In this document: piece by piece, positions 52,184 through 60,728 of the stretch
Numbering within the stretch: position 1 is the first letter of the stretch
How the letters are laid out: every line of letters begins with the position of its first letter
DNA from: Alienimonas californiensis
GTDB taxonomy: Bacteria > Planctomycetota > Planctomycetia > Planctomycetales > Planctomycetaceae
Direction of reading: 5' to 3'
NCBI RefSeq assembly: GCF_007743815.1
Contig: NZ_CP036265.1
Span: 3,180,823-3,244,822, forward strand
Length of the DNA: 64,000 bases
Notes under the pieces: model-generated
Database searches by the model: none
What the model saw: the letters and a program-made list of their open reading frames with translations, nothing else
Told to the model about the DNA's origin: nothing
Translations under genes and position numbers: made by a program

Positions 52184-53041
52184 TCAGTCCAGCGTGCCCA
52201 TCCGGCCGGTCTGGAAGTCCTGGATCGCCTGCCGGATCTCCTCGCGGGTGTTCATCACGAACGGCCCCTGCCCGACGACCGGTTCGTTCAGGGGCTCCCC
52301 GGTCAGGAACAGGGCCCGGGCCGGCGTCTCCGCGGTCAGCGTCACGGCCTCGCCCTCCCGCTCGAACCGGGCCAGTTCGACGCCTCGCAATGCCGTCCCG
52401 TTCGCGGACAGTTCACCCCGCTGCACGACGAGGACGGCCGTGTGCCCCTCCGGCGCCCTCAAGGCCGCCTCGCCGCCGGCGTTCAGTTGCAGGTCCCAGA
52501 CGTTCATCGCGGTGAAGGTTTGGGCCGGCCCGCGGACGCCGTCGAACTCCCCGGCGATCACGCGGACGGAGCCGGCGCCGTTCGGCAGGTCGACGTGCGG
52601 GAACTGGGCGGCCCGCAGGTCCTGATACCGCGGCGGGGCGGACTTATCCTTCGCGGGCAGGTTCACCCAGAGTTGAACCATCTCCAGCGCCCCGCCCCGA
52701 CGGGTGAAGGCTTCGCTGTGGAACTCCTCGTGCACGACGCCGCTGGCGGCGGTCATCCACTGCACGTCGCCGGGGCCGAGAGTCCCGCTGCCGCCGCTGG
52801 AATCGCGGTGGGCTAGTCCGCCCTCGTACAGGATCGTGACGGTCTCGAACCCCTTGTGCGGGTGCACGTCCACGCCGCGTTTGCCCTCGGCGGGGGGGAA
52901 CTCCGCCGGCCCGGCGTAGTCGAGCAGCAGGAAGGGATCGAACGCCTCCCCCTGGGCGTAGGAGAACAGGCTGCGAACCGGGAAGCCGTCCCCCACCCAG
53001 TGCTGCGGCACGTTGCGGACGACCTGGGCGATCTTCTTCAT
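52184..53041 (-). CDS. Pirin family protein
   Basis: A 285-residue bicupin. The pirin metal site is visible: VDVHPHKGFETVTILYEGGL carries the His-x-His pair, and AASGVVHEEFHSE the later His and Glu. FDPFLLLDYAGPAEFPPAEG and LGPGDVQWMTAASG are family hallmarks. The C-terminal cupin is weaker (HTAVLVVQRGELSANGT), as usual. Bacterial pirins such as YhhW have quercetinase activity; others regulate metabolism, so the in vivo role is open. The start at ATG 53041 gives MKKIAQVVRNVPQHWVGDGF, the expected N-terminus. The region upstream contains direct GGTCGGACGCGGTCGGACGC repeats near 53115-53140. Confidence 0.85.
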   Translation of the reverse strand: MKKIAQVVRNVPQHWVGDGFPVRSLFSYAQGEAFDPFLLLDYAGPAEFPPAEGKRGVDVHPHKGFETVTILYEGGLAHRDSSGGSGTLGPGDVQWMTAASGVVHEEFHSEAFTRRGGALEMVQLWVNLPAKDKSAPPRYQDLRAAQFPHVDLPNGAGSVRVIAGEFDGVRGPAQTFTAMNVWDLQLNAGGEAALRAPEGHTAVLVVQRGELSANGTALRGVELARFEREGEAVTLTAETPARALFLTGEPLNEPVVGQGPFVMNTREEIRQAIQDFQTGRMGTLD

Positions 53042-53267
53042 CACACGGCTTTCGGGGAGGCTCAAAACGGAAGTGCAAGGGTCCTGCGGGGCGGCCGATC
53101 CGGCAAGGGTCGCCGCGGTCGGACGCGGTCGGACGCGGCGGCGGCGGGCGGACGCGGAGGTGAAGCTGGCGTGAATCACCGGGCCGGGCCCTTTCGCCCT
53201 CCCGGGGCGTGCGAGACACTCCCGGCCGAACCGCCCCGTGCTTCGCTTCGCCCCGTCGCCTCGCCTG

Positions 53268-54710
53268 ATGCCGACCGCCCCCCCGCCGGATCTCGTCGCC
53301 CGTCTCCACGCCACCGGGGACGCACACCTGCTGCGCTTCTGGGACGAACTGGACGACGCCGGCCGCGACCGCCTGGCGACGCAACTGGCCGACCTGGACT
53401 TCGCCGCCGCCCGTCGGCTGTACGAGGCGAAACGGTCCGGCCCGGACGCCTCCGGCGACGGCGCCGCGGCCGCCGGTCGGGCCGCCCCGCCGGCCGCCGT
53501 CGTGCGGCTGGCGACGACGGACCGGGAGGCCGCCGACCGACAGGCGGCGTCCGCGGTCGGCGAGGAGCTGCTGAAAAGCGGCGCCGTGGGGGCGATTCTC
53601 GTCGCCGGCGGGCAGGGCACGCGGCTGGGGTTCGACAAACCCAAGGGCATGTTCCCCGTCGGCCCGGTCAGCGGGGCCACGCTGTTCGAGCTGCTCGCCG
53701 GCCAGTTGAAGGCCCGCGCCCGGGCGGCCGGCGTCGCGATCCCGCTGTACGTGATGACCAGCCCCGCCACCGACGCCCCCACCCGGGCGGAGTTCGCCGC
53801 CCGGGACTACTACGGCCTCGGCGAGGAGAACGTCGTGTTCTTCCGCCAGGGCACGATGCCCGCCGTGGACGACGCCACCGGCCGGGCGCTGCTGGCGGCG
53901 AAGGACGAGGTCGCCGTCAGCCCGGACGGCCACGGCGGGCTCGTCGCGGCGCTGAAGAACCGCGGCGTGCTGGAGGACATGCGGGAGCGCAGCGTCTCGA
54001 CCCTCTATTACCACCAGGTCGACAACCCGACCGCGATCGTCTGCGACCCGGCGTTCCTCGGCGCCCACAAGCGGCTGGGCGGGCAGGTCAGCACGAAGGT
54101 CGTTGCGAAGGTCGCCCCGGCGGAGAAAATGGGCGTGGTCTGCGACGTCGACGGGGTGACCCAGATCATCGAATACAGCGACCTTCCGGACGACGTCGCC
54201 GCGAAGACGGACGCCGACGGCGGCCTGCTCCTGTGGGCCGGCAACACCGCGATCCACTGCTTCGAGCGGTCCTTCCTCGAACGGCTGGCGGACGAAGGCC
54301 AGCGGTTCGACGAGACGGGGGCCGGCGCCGGGCTGCCCTTTCACGTCGCCCATAAGAAGGTGCCGCACCTGAACGACGCCGGAGAGCCCGTCGAGCCGGC
54401 GGAGCCGAACGCCTACAAGTTCGAACGCTTCATCTTCGACGCCCTCCCGCTGGCGGACGTGGCGCCGGTGGTGGAGACCGACCGGGCCCGGGAGTTCAAC
54501 CCCGTCAAGAACGCCGAGGGCGCCGACAGCCCCGCCACCGCCAAGGCGGCGCTGACGGCCCTGCATCATGGTTGGCTGAAGGCCGCCGGGGCGGTCGTCG
54601 CGGAGGGCGTGACCGTGGAGATCCTGCCCGCCTTCGCCCTCGACGCGGCCGGCGTGAAGGCCAAGGTGACCCCCGGCACGCGGTTCGACCAGGACGCCGT
54701 GCTGAAATAG
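53268..54710 (+). CDS. UDP-sugar pyrophosphorylase (UAP1/UGP2 family)
   Basis: A protein of about 480 residues of the eukaryotic-type UDPGP family, which makes UDP-GlcNAc or UDP-glucose from UTP and the sugar-1-phosphate. The nucleotide-binding loop is VAGGQGTRLGFDKPKGMFPV (about 111-130). Later landmarks are LYVMTSPATDAPT, VFFRQGTMPAVD, SPDGHGGLVAALK and FIFDALPLADVAPVVETDR. The SPDGHGG and FIFDALP blocks favour UAP1 (UDP-GlcNAc pyrophosphorylase). Such genes are found in several planctomycetes, whereas most bacteria use GlmU. A GTG at 53238 is an alternative start. No signal peptide; cytosolic. Confidence 0.85.
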   Translation: MPTAPPPDLVARLHATGDAHLLRFWDELDDAGRDRLATQLADLDFAAARRLYEAKRSGPDASGDGAAAAGRAAPPAAVVRLATTDREAADRQAASAVGEELLKSGAVGAILVAGGQGTRLGFDKPKGMFPVGPVSGATLFELLAGQLKARARAAGVAIPLYVMTSPATDAPTRAEFAARDYYGLGEENVVFFRQGTMPAVDDATGRALLAAKDEVAVSPDGHGGLVAALKNRGVLEDMRERSVSTLYYHQVDNPTAIVCDPAFLGAHKRLGGQVSTKVVAKVAPAEKMGVVCDVDGVTQIIEYSDLPDDVAAKTDADGGLLLWAGNTAIHCFERSFLERLADEGQRFDETGAGAGLPFHVAHKKVPHLNDAGEPVEPAEPNAYKFERFIFDALPLADVAPVVETDRAREFNPVKNAEGADSPATAKAALTALHHGWLKAAGAVVAEGVTVEILPAFALDAAGVKAKVTPGTRFDQDAVLK

Positions 54711-55113
54711 CGGGCTGCATGGTCGAGGGCCGTGGCTCGCACCGAACGCCATGCACTTGTGCGGGTTCGATTCGTCGTAACCGCTGGACTTGAGACAGGT
54801 TCGGCTCCCTCGTCGGTTCGCCGACGGGGGCCTGGGGCAGCCCCGGCGTGCGATCTTTCAGCAGCATGGGCGGCTGGGGCCGATCGACCGGACGCCCCGG
54901 AACCCGCGAAGCCCGATCGCTTTCCCCCGGAATCGCGGGCCGCCCGTTCCGGGGCCTCCGCGGCGTTCCTGCCCCAGCCGCCTCGCCCGCATTGACAGCG
55001 ACGTTCTATGGGACGGCGCTGCGGACGTCGTCCTTGTTACTGTGTCTGTAGAAAAACTGCGTCCGTAAAAGACCAGTGGAGAGGGGTTCCAGATCGCGTT
55101 TACCAGGGACGTC
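54711..55113. other. Intergenic region upstream of the BCCT gene
   Basis: 403 bases with no credible gene. It has a CGTCGG-TTCG-CCGACG tetraloop hairpin (54811-54826). TTGACA (54992-54997) looks like a -35 element but lacks a -10 at 16-18 bases. The stretch GGGTTCGATTC near 54758 resembles a tRNA T-loop but no cloverleaf forms. Confidence 0.4.
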
Positions 55114-56631
55114 ATGCAACTACTGATCTCGGCAGGACTCATTGCGATCATCGTGGTCTGGGGCCTGATCGCTCCCGAGTCGATGGCTGCCGTCTTCGAC
55201 GCGGCACTGGCGCAGATCACGCGGAACTTCGGCTTCTTTTATCTGTGGACCGTGTTGGCGCTCGTGGCGTTCTGCTTCTGGCTGGCGTTCAGCCGCTTCG
55301 GCAACCTTCGTCTGGGGACCGAGGATGAGGAGCCCGAGTTCTCGGTCTTCGCCTGGTTCGCCATGCTGTTCGCGGCCGGCATGGGCATCGGGTTGGTGTT
55401 CTGGGGCGTGGCCGAACCGATGTCGCACTACGCCTCGCCGCCGCCGGGCGTCGCCGCCGGCACGCCGGAGGCGGCCAACGCGGGAATGCGCTACGCGTTC
55501 TTCCACTGGGGCCTGCATCCTTGGGCGATCTATTCGGTGGTCTCGCTCGCGATCGCCTTCTTCCAGTGTCGACGCAACGGCGCCGCGCTCGTCAGCACGG
55601 TCACTTCCTCGCTACCTTGGGCTCCTGTCCGCAAGCTCTCGATTCTGTTCGACGTGCTGGCCGTCATCGCCACCGCCTTCGGCGTGGCAGCCTCGCTGGG
55701 GATCGGCGCCATGCAGATCAACAGCGGCCTGAACCGCGTGTTCGGCGTGCCCGTGGGCGCCGCATCGCAACTGACCATCATCGGCGTGGCGACGGCCTTA
55801 TTCCTGACCTCGGCGGTCACCGGCGTCGAACGCGGCATCAAGTGGTTGTCCAGCATCAACCTTGTGGTCGCAGGCCTGCTGGCCGTGGCCGTGTTCTTGC
55901 TGGGGCCGACGGTGGCGATCGTCGACACCTTCACCTCCACCCTGGGCGCCTACCTCAGCGATTTCGTGCGGATGAGCCTGCGGACCACGCCGTTTCGCGA
56001 CAGCGCCTGGGTGGGCGACTGGACCGTCTTCTATTGGGCGTGGTGGATTTCCTGGTCGCCGTTCGTCGGCCTCTTTATCGCGCGCGTCTCACGCGGCCGC
56101 ACGATTCGCGAGTTCGTCGTCGGTACCATGCTGGCGCCCACGCTCGCAGCATTCGCGTGGTTTTCGGTGTTCGGCGGGGCGGCTCTGAACCTGGAGATCT
56201 GGCAGCATGTGCCGATTTCCGAGGCCGTCGAGGCCGACGTCTCGACGGCGTTGTTCACCCTGTTCGACGCCCTGCCGATGAGCACGGCACTGTCGGCCGT
56301 GGCCACCCTACTGGTGCTGGTATTCTTCATCACGTCGGGCGATTCGGCCACGCTGGTGCTGGGCATGATGAGCACCGGGGGAACTCCCGATCCAAGTTCG
56401 CGTGTGAAGGTGCTCTGGGGCCTGCTGGTGGCCGGCATTGCCTCGAGTCTGTTGCTCGCGGGAGGGGTCAGGGGTCTGCAAACCGCGACCATCGTCTTCG
56501 CGCTCCCGTTCACCTTCGTGATCCTGCTGATGGCCTTGGCACTGTGGCGCGCGGTTCGGCACGATTGGCATGCCGATCAGGCGGAGGAACGACGCCTCCG
56601 CAAACGGCTGCGAGAGATGGCGGGCCTCTGA
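55114..56631 (+). CDS. BCCT family transporter (betaine/choline/carnitine)
   Basis: A 505-residue transporter with twelve predicted helices. FFYLWTVLALVAFCFWLAFS is the first clear helix pair and GMGIGLVFWGVAEPMSHY the conserved GMGIGxxFWGVAEP segment of helix 3. The Trp-rich TM8 motif is FYWAWWISWSPFVGLFIARV (about 305-324), which forms the quaternary-amine cage, followed by SRGRTIREFVVG. FFITSGDSATLVLGMM is the usual TM10 region. It should import compatible solutes or choline with Na+ or H+. The C-terminal tail is short and basic (RLRKRLREMAGL), unlike the long osmosensing tail of BetP. The ATG at 55114 is preferred. Both flanks are long non-coding regions, so it may be a recent acquisition. 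Confidence 0.88.
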   Translation: MQLLISAGLIAIIVVWGLIAPESMAAVFDAALAQITRNFGFFYLWTVLALVAFCFWLAFSRFGNLRLGTEDEEPEFSVFAWFAMLFAAGMGIGLVFWGVAEPMSHYASPPPGVAAGTPEAANAGMRYAFFHWGLHPWAIYSVVSLAIAFFQCRRNGAALVSTVTSSLPWAPVRKLSILFDVLAVIATAFGVAASLGIGAMQINSGLNRVFGVPVGAASQLTIIGVATALFLTSAVTGVERGIKWLSSINLVVAGLLAVAVFLLGPTVAIVDTFTSTLGAYLSDFVRMSLRTTPFRDSAWVGDWTVFYWAWWISWSPFVGLFIARVSRGRTIREFVVGTMLAPTLAAFAWFSVFGGAALNLEIWQHVPISEAVEADVSTALFTLFDALPMSTALSAVATLLVLVFFITSGDSATLVLGMMSTGGTPDPSSRVKVLWGLLVAGIASSLLLAGGVRGLQTATIVFALPFTFVILLMALALWRAVRHDWHADQAEERRLRKRLREMAGL

Positions 56632-57031
<400 letters not shown>

Positions 57032-57847
57032 ATGTTCGCCCCGTCCGTCGCCGACGCCCCGCTTCGCCTCGTCACCCAGCGCGGGCGCGGCTGGGCGGTG
57101 GCGGAGTTCGGCGCCGACCGTCTCGCCGCCCTGATTGCCGCCGACGACTGCCCCGACCCCGACGCCGTCCTGCAAAAAGCGGGCAATACCGCGGTCGTGC
57201 TGCGGAGCGAACTGGCCCTGCCGGCCGGGCCGGCGGCGGTCTGCTGGAAACGGATTCACCGTAAGACCCGGTTCAAGCGCTGGGCGACGCTCGTGCGAAC
57301 CCGGCGGACGGTGCTGACGTACGTCTACGCCGCCCGGCTGCGGGCCGCGGGGGTGGAGACGCCCCGGGCACTGGCCTGCACCGCGCCGCACCGCTGGCAG
57401 ATCGAACGCCCGGCGTGGCTGCTGACGGACTGGGTCGAGGGCACCGAGGACCTGGCGATGGCCGAACGCCGCCTCGCGGAGTTGCCGGCGGCGGACCGGC
57501 TGCGGATCGCCGGCCGCTACGCCGCGGCGGTCGGCCGGCTGCTCGGGACGCTGCACGCCGCCGGGGCGAGCCACCGCGATCTGAAGCCGAACAACGTGCT
57601 CATCACCCGCCTCGCCGCCGGCGACGCCGACGTGACGGTGCGGGCTTGGGTGATCGACCTCGACGCTGTCGCCTTCCCCGTCCGACTGACGCGGCGTCGG
57701 CGCCGGCGGGACCTGGCCCGATTGCGGCGGGGGTTGCCGAACGTGCCCCGCACGGCCCTCGCCCGCTTTCTGCGGGCCTACGCCGCCGCGTCGCCCGCCG
57801 GTGCCGCGGACCGTTGGCAGGAGTTCGCCGCTCCGGCGAACGGCTGA
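57032..57847 (+). CDS. Lipopolysaccharide (Kdo/WaaP-type) kinase-like protein
   Basis: A 271-residue small protein-kinase-fold enzyme of the Kdo/WaaP/InaA group. KRIHRKTRFKRWATLVRTRR is the basic N-lobe stretch typical of these sugar kinases. The catalytic loop is SHRDLKPNNVLI (Asp near residue 182) and the metal-binding DLD is in WVIDLDAVAFPVRL. The C-terminal end (RTALARFLRAYAA) also fits. In Gram-negative bacteria such enzymes phosphorylate heptose or Kdo in the LPS core; planctomycetes carry related genes and LPS-like lipids. The substrate is inferred only from family. No LPS genes are adjacent. Confidence 0.7.
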   Translation: MFAPSVADAPLRLVTQRGRGWAVAEFGADRLAALIAADDCPDPDAVLQKAGNTAVVLRSELALPAGPAAVCWKRIHRKTRFKRWATLVRTRRTVLTYVYAARLRAAGVETPRALACTAPHRWQIERPAWLLTDWVEGTEDLAMAERRLAELPAADRLRIAGRYAAAVGRLLGTLHAAGASHRDLKPNNVLITRLAAGDADVTVRAWVIDLDAVAFPVRLTRRRRRRDLARLRRGLPNVPRTALARFLRAYAAASPAGAADRWQEFAAPANG

Positions 57848-57860
57848 CCGGCCGCGGAGT

Positions 57861-57895
57861 ACGGAACGCCAAGCGTTCCGTTGGGGAATTGCCCC
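57861..57895 (+). promoter_or_regulatory. Two hairpins ahead of egtB
   Basis: ACGGAACGC-CAA-GCGTTCCGT (57861-57881), a perfect 9-bp stem, is followed at once by GGGG-AATTG-CCCC (57883-57895). No T-run follows. They lie 14 bases after the previous stop and 88 bases before egtB, so they may end the upstream transcript or form part of the egtB leader. Confidence 0.4.
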
Positions 57896-57982
57896 GTGGG
57901 AACGGGAACGGTCGCCTGTACAGTGCGGCGAGCCGTTGATCAGGCCCGCCCCGGGCGGCCGCACGCCCCGCAGGATTCGCCG

Positions 57983-59350
57983 ATGTCCGCCGTCCCCGCG
58001 TCCCCGCTCGCCGCTCCGGCGCCGCCCGCCGCGGCGGCAACGGCCCCGGCCGTCCCGACCCCGCTGATGGGCGAGGCGCTCGCGGAGCGGTTCACCGACG
58101 TGCGGGCCTTCACGGAGACGCTGGTCGAACCGCTCAGCCCCGAGGACTGCGTCGTCCAGCCGATGCCGGACGCCAGCCCGGCGAAGTGGCACCTCGCCCA
58201 CACCACCTGGTTCTTCGAAGCGTTTCTGCTCAAGCCGTATCTATCGAAGTATCCGATCTTTCACCCGAAGTTCGGCTTCCTGTTCAATTCGTATTACAAC
58301 GCCCTCGGCCCGCGGCACGCCCGGGCCGCCCGCGGGATGTTGACGCGGCCCTCGCTGGAGGAAGTGTGCGACTACCGCGCCCATGTCGACCGGCACATGG
58401 CGGAGCTGTTGGCGCAGAACGAAAGCGCCGAGACCGCCCGCCTGATCGAAGTCGGCCTGCACCACGAACAGCAACACCAGGAATTGTTGCTGACGGATAT
58501 CAAGTACACGCTCTGGCGGAACCCGCTGCGGCCGGCGTATCGGGACGGGACTTCGAATGACGAACAAGTCGAGCGGGAGGCCCCTGCCTCATTCGACATT
58601 CCTCATTCGTCATTCACCCAGTTCAGCGAGGGCCTCTATGAAGTCGGCCGCGACACCGGCGCCTTCTGTTACGACAACGAACAGCCCCGCCACCGGGTCT
58701 GGCGGGACGCCTTCGAACTCGCCGACCGTCCCGTGACCAGCGGGGAGTGGGCCGCGTTTATTGAGGACGGCGGTTACCGTCGGCCGGAATTGTGGCTGTC
58801 CGCCGGCTGGGCCGCGGTGCAGCGGGAGGGGTGGGAGGCCCCGCTGTATTGGGAGCGCCAGAAAGGCGGCGGATGGCGGACGTTCACCCTGTCCGGCATG
58901 GCCCCGGTCGAGCCGGCGGAGCCGGTTTGTCACGTCAATTATTACGAGGCGGACGCCTTCGCCCGCTGGGCGGGGCTGTCCGAGCCGGGCCTGCGGCTGC
59001 CGACCGAGCAGGAATGGGAGATCGCCGCGGACGCTTCCGGCTACGACCCCGCCGCCGGCGACACGGCGGACGGCGGACGCCTGCACCCCATTGCCCCGGC
59101 GCCCGGCCCCGGCCTGCGGGGCTTGGCCGGAGGGGTGTGGGAATGGACCGCCAGCCCGTATATCGCCTACCCCGGCTACGCCCCGCCGGCCGGGGCGCTG
59201 GGCGAATACAACGGCAAGTTTATGTGCGACCAGTGGGTCCTGCGGGGCGGCTCCTGCGCGACCTCCGCGACGCATCTGCGGTCGACCTACCGCAACTTTT
59301 TCCCCGCCGACGCCCGCTGGCAGTTCAGCGGTCTGCGGTTGGCGCGATGA
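57983..59350 (+). CDS. egtB: Ergothioneine biosynthesis protein EgtB
   Basis: A 455-residue non-haem iron sulfoxide synthase that joins cysteine or gamma-Glu-Cys to trimethylhistidine. The N-terminal DinB-like domain carries the iron histidines: [15 protein letters not shown] (His near 70) and [19 protein letters not shown] (HxxxH near 160). The C-terminal FGE/SUMF1-like domain has [32 protein letters not shown] and [20 protein letters not shown]. The ATG at 57983 starts a 28-residue Ala/Pro-rich extension before the conserved part. Between the domains an AT-rich, palindromic insertion encodes about 20 extra residues (see the repeat at 58555). No egtD is adjacent. The 3' end overlaps folB tail to tail by 26 bases. 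Confidence 0.9.
   Translation: MSAVPASPLAAPAPPAAAATAPAVPTPLMGEALAERFTDVRAFTETLVEPLSPEDCVVQPMPDASPAKWHLAHTTWFFEAFLLKPYLSKYPIFHPKFGFLFNSYYNALGPRHARAARGMLTRPSLEEVCDYRAHVDRHMAELLAQNESAETARLIEVGLHHEQQHQELLLTDIKYTLWRNPLRPAYRDGTSNDEQVEREAPASFDIPHSSFTQFSEGLYEVGRDTGAFCYDNEQPRHRVWRDAFELADRPVTSGEWAAFIEDGGYRRPELWLSAGWAAVQREGWEAPLYWERQKGGGWRTFTLSGMAPVEPAEPVCHVNYYEADAFARWAGLSEPGLRLPTEQEWEIAADASGYDPAAGDTADGGRLHPIAPAPGPGLRGLAGGVWEWTASPYIAYPGYAPPAGALGEYNGKFMCDQWVLRGGSCATSATHLRSTYRNFFPADARWQFSGLRLAR
58555..58615 (+). repeat. Palindromic repeat insertion inside egtB
   Basis: GAATGACGAA (58555-58564) is inverted as TTCGTCATTC (58606-58615). The right side repeats CATTCGACATTC / CATTCGTCATTC. The patch is visibly AT-richer than egtB around it and stays in frame, encoding [19 protein letters not shown]. 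It falls in the linker between the two EgtB domains. Confidence 0.7.
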
Positions 59351-59735
59351 ATTCGCGGGTGTCCCAATCGGCCTCGTCGGCCTGCTCCCGCCGGATCGTG
59401 ACGCCCACGCCGGCGGCGTCCGGCAGAGCGTCCGGCTTTTCGACGCGCACCACGCAGGCCCGCACCCGCGGGTCCTCCAGACAGGCGGCGGCAATGCGGT
59501 CGCACAGCGTTTCCACCAACTGAAAGCCGCCCGTCTCCACCAGCGTGCGGGCCCGGTCGGCGACGGCGCTGTAGTCGACGGCGTCCTCGATCCGCTCCGA
59601 CGCCGCCGCCGGGCGGGTATCGCATTCCAGCGTCAAACTCACCCGCACCGCCTGCGGCGTGACGCGTTCTTCAGGATGAATGCCGAGGATGCCGCGGCAG
59701 AGCAGATCCCGGACGACGACGCGGTCGAGGTTCAC
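59325..59735 (-). CDS. folB: Dihydroneopterin aldolase
   Basis: A 136-residue FolB, which cleaves 7,8-dihydroneopterin to 6-hydroxymethyl-dihydropterin and glycolaldehyde. The start is the GTG at 59735, giving [20 protein letters not shown], where [20 protein letters not shown] is the family's opening. [19 protein letters not shown] and [20 protein letters not shown] contain the conserved Tyr (DYSAV) and Glu (LVETL) of the active site. [19 protein letters not shown] closes it. Typical length is about 120. The final 20 residues extend into the egtB 3' end on the other strand (26 bp). The SDR gene follows upstream on the same strand, pointing to a small pterin operon. Confidence 0.88.
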   Translation of the reverse strand: MNLDRVVVRDLLCRGILGIHPEERVTPQAVRVSLTLECDTRPAAASERIEDAVDYSAVADRARTLVETGGFQLVETLCDRIAAACLEDPRVRACVVRVEKPDALPDAAGVGVTIRREQADEADWDTREFIAPTADR

Positions 59736-59753
59736 GGCGGAGGGGGGAGAGCG

Positions 59754-59801
59754 GAAGGCGGACGGAACGGGGGCATTGTGACCCTTCCGCCGTCCGCCTT
59801 C
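59754..59801. repeat. Inverted repeat between folB and the SDR gene
   Basis: GAAGGCGGACGG (59754-59765) and CCGTCCGCCTTC (59790-59801), a perfect 12-bp inverted repeat. Short purine-rich and pyrimidine-rich extensions outside the arms recall the tract at 42342-42427. Confidence 0.6.
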
Positions 59802-59815
59802 ACCCCTCTGCATTG

Positions 59816-60556
59816 TCAGAGATGATCGCCGCCGGTGACGTGCAGCGTTTCGCCGGTGACGAAGTCGGCTTCGCAAAGGTAGCGGACGGCCCGGGCGACC
59901 GGGACCGACCCGCCGACGCGGCGGAGGGGGATGTGGGCGGCGGTCTGTCGATCCCATTCCTCCGGGTCGGTGTGCCGGCCGGTCGGCGGCAGCATCTCGC
60001 CGGGGGCGACGCCGTTGACGCGGATTCTCGGCGCCAGCCTCAGGGCAAGTCCCTTCGTCAGCGCCGCCAGCCCGGCCTTGGCGGCGGTGTAGGGGAGGTC
60101 CTCCGCCGTCGGCCGGGTCGCCCGGCGGCAGAGAATGTTGACGATTGCCCCTTCGTCGCCATCGAACTGCTCCGCAAAACGCTGGGCGAGGAAGAACGGC
60201 GCCTTGAGGTTCAAACCGAGATGGCGATCCCAGTGATCCTCCGTGATCGCTCCGAAGTCGCCGGGTTCGTAGATCGCGGCGTTGTTGACCAGCACGTCCG
60301 CCCGGCCGAACTCCTTGTTCACCGCGGCGAACAGGGCCGCGGCGGCGCGCACGGGGTCGCTCAGATCGGCCTGCACGGCGACGGCGCGGCGGCCGTATTC
60401 CCGCTGGATCGTGCGCACGACCGCGGCGGCTTCGTCGGAGTGGGAGCCGTAATGCACCGCGACGTCGGCCCCGTGTTCCGCCAGTTCGAGCGCGACGGCC
60501 CGCCCCAGCCGGACGGCGGCCCCGGTGACGACGGCGGTCTTTCCTGCGAGATTCAC
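59816..60556 (-). CDS. SDR oxidoreductase, pteridine-reductase-like
   Basis: A 246-residue classical short-chain dehydrogenase. The GTG at 60556 gives MNLAGKTAVVTGAAVRLGRA; TGAAVRLGRA has the Arg after the Gly-rich turn seen in pteridine reductases (PTR1/FolM), where most SDRs have TGxxxGIG. VNNAAIYEPG is the NNAG-type motif. The catalytic Tyr/Lys are in DLPYTAAKAGLAALTKGLAL. CRRATRPTAEDLP stands where the Ser is expected, so that residue is uncertain. VNGVAPGEMLPP and GETLHVTGGDHL fit the C-terminal part. Next to folB, a dihydropterin reductase role is likely, but a general NADPH ketoreductase cannot be excluded. Confidence 0.75.
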   Translation of the reverse strand: MNLAGKTAVVTGAAVRLGRAVALELAEHGADVAVHYGSHSDEAAAVVRTIQREYGRRAVAVQADLSDPVRAAAALFAAVNKEFGRADVLVNNAAIYEPGDFGAITEDHWDRHLGLNLKAPFFLAQRFAEQFDGDEGAIVNILCRRATRPTAEDLPYTAAKAGLAALTKGLALRLAPRIRVNGVAPGEMLPPTGRHTDPEEWDRQTAAHIPLRRVGGSVPVARAVRYLCEADFVTGETLHVTGGDHL

Positions 60557-60728
60557 GCCCCCGTTGTATCGCGTCGGCCGGGCGTTCCCACCGTCAGGCA
60601 GTCGGGCGAACTCCCGAATTCGCCGTCCCATGGAGGTTCGTTCGCCACATGGGGCGCCATCGTGGGTGTCGAATCGCGGGTGGCGCCAATACTACCCGGT
60701 CCGCCCGCCCCGCCCCGTCTGCCCCGCC

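Noticed and set aside
54750-54790. Possible tRNA fragment (GGGTTCGATTC)
   Set aside because: The T-arm stem does not pair and no acceptor or anticodon arm is present.
54992-54997. TTGACA as a BCCT promoter
   Set aside because: No -10-like hexamer lies 16-18 bases downstream; TATGGG is only 10 bases away.
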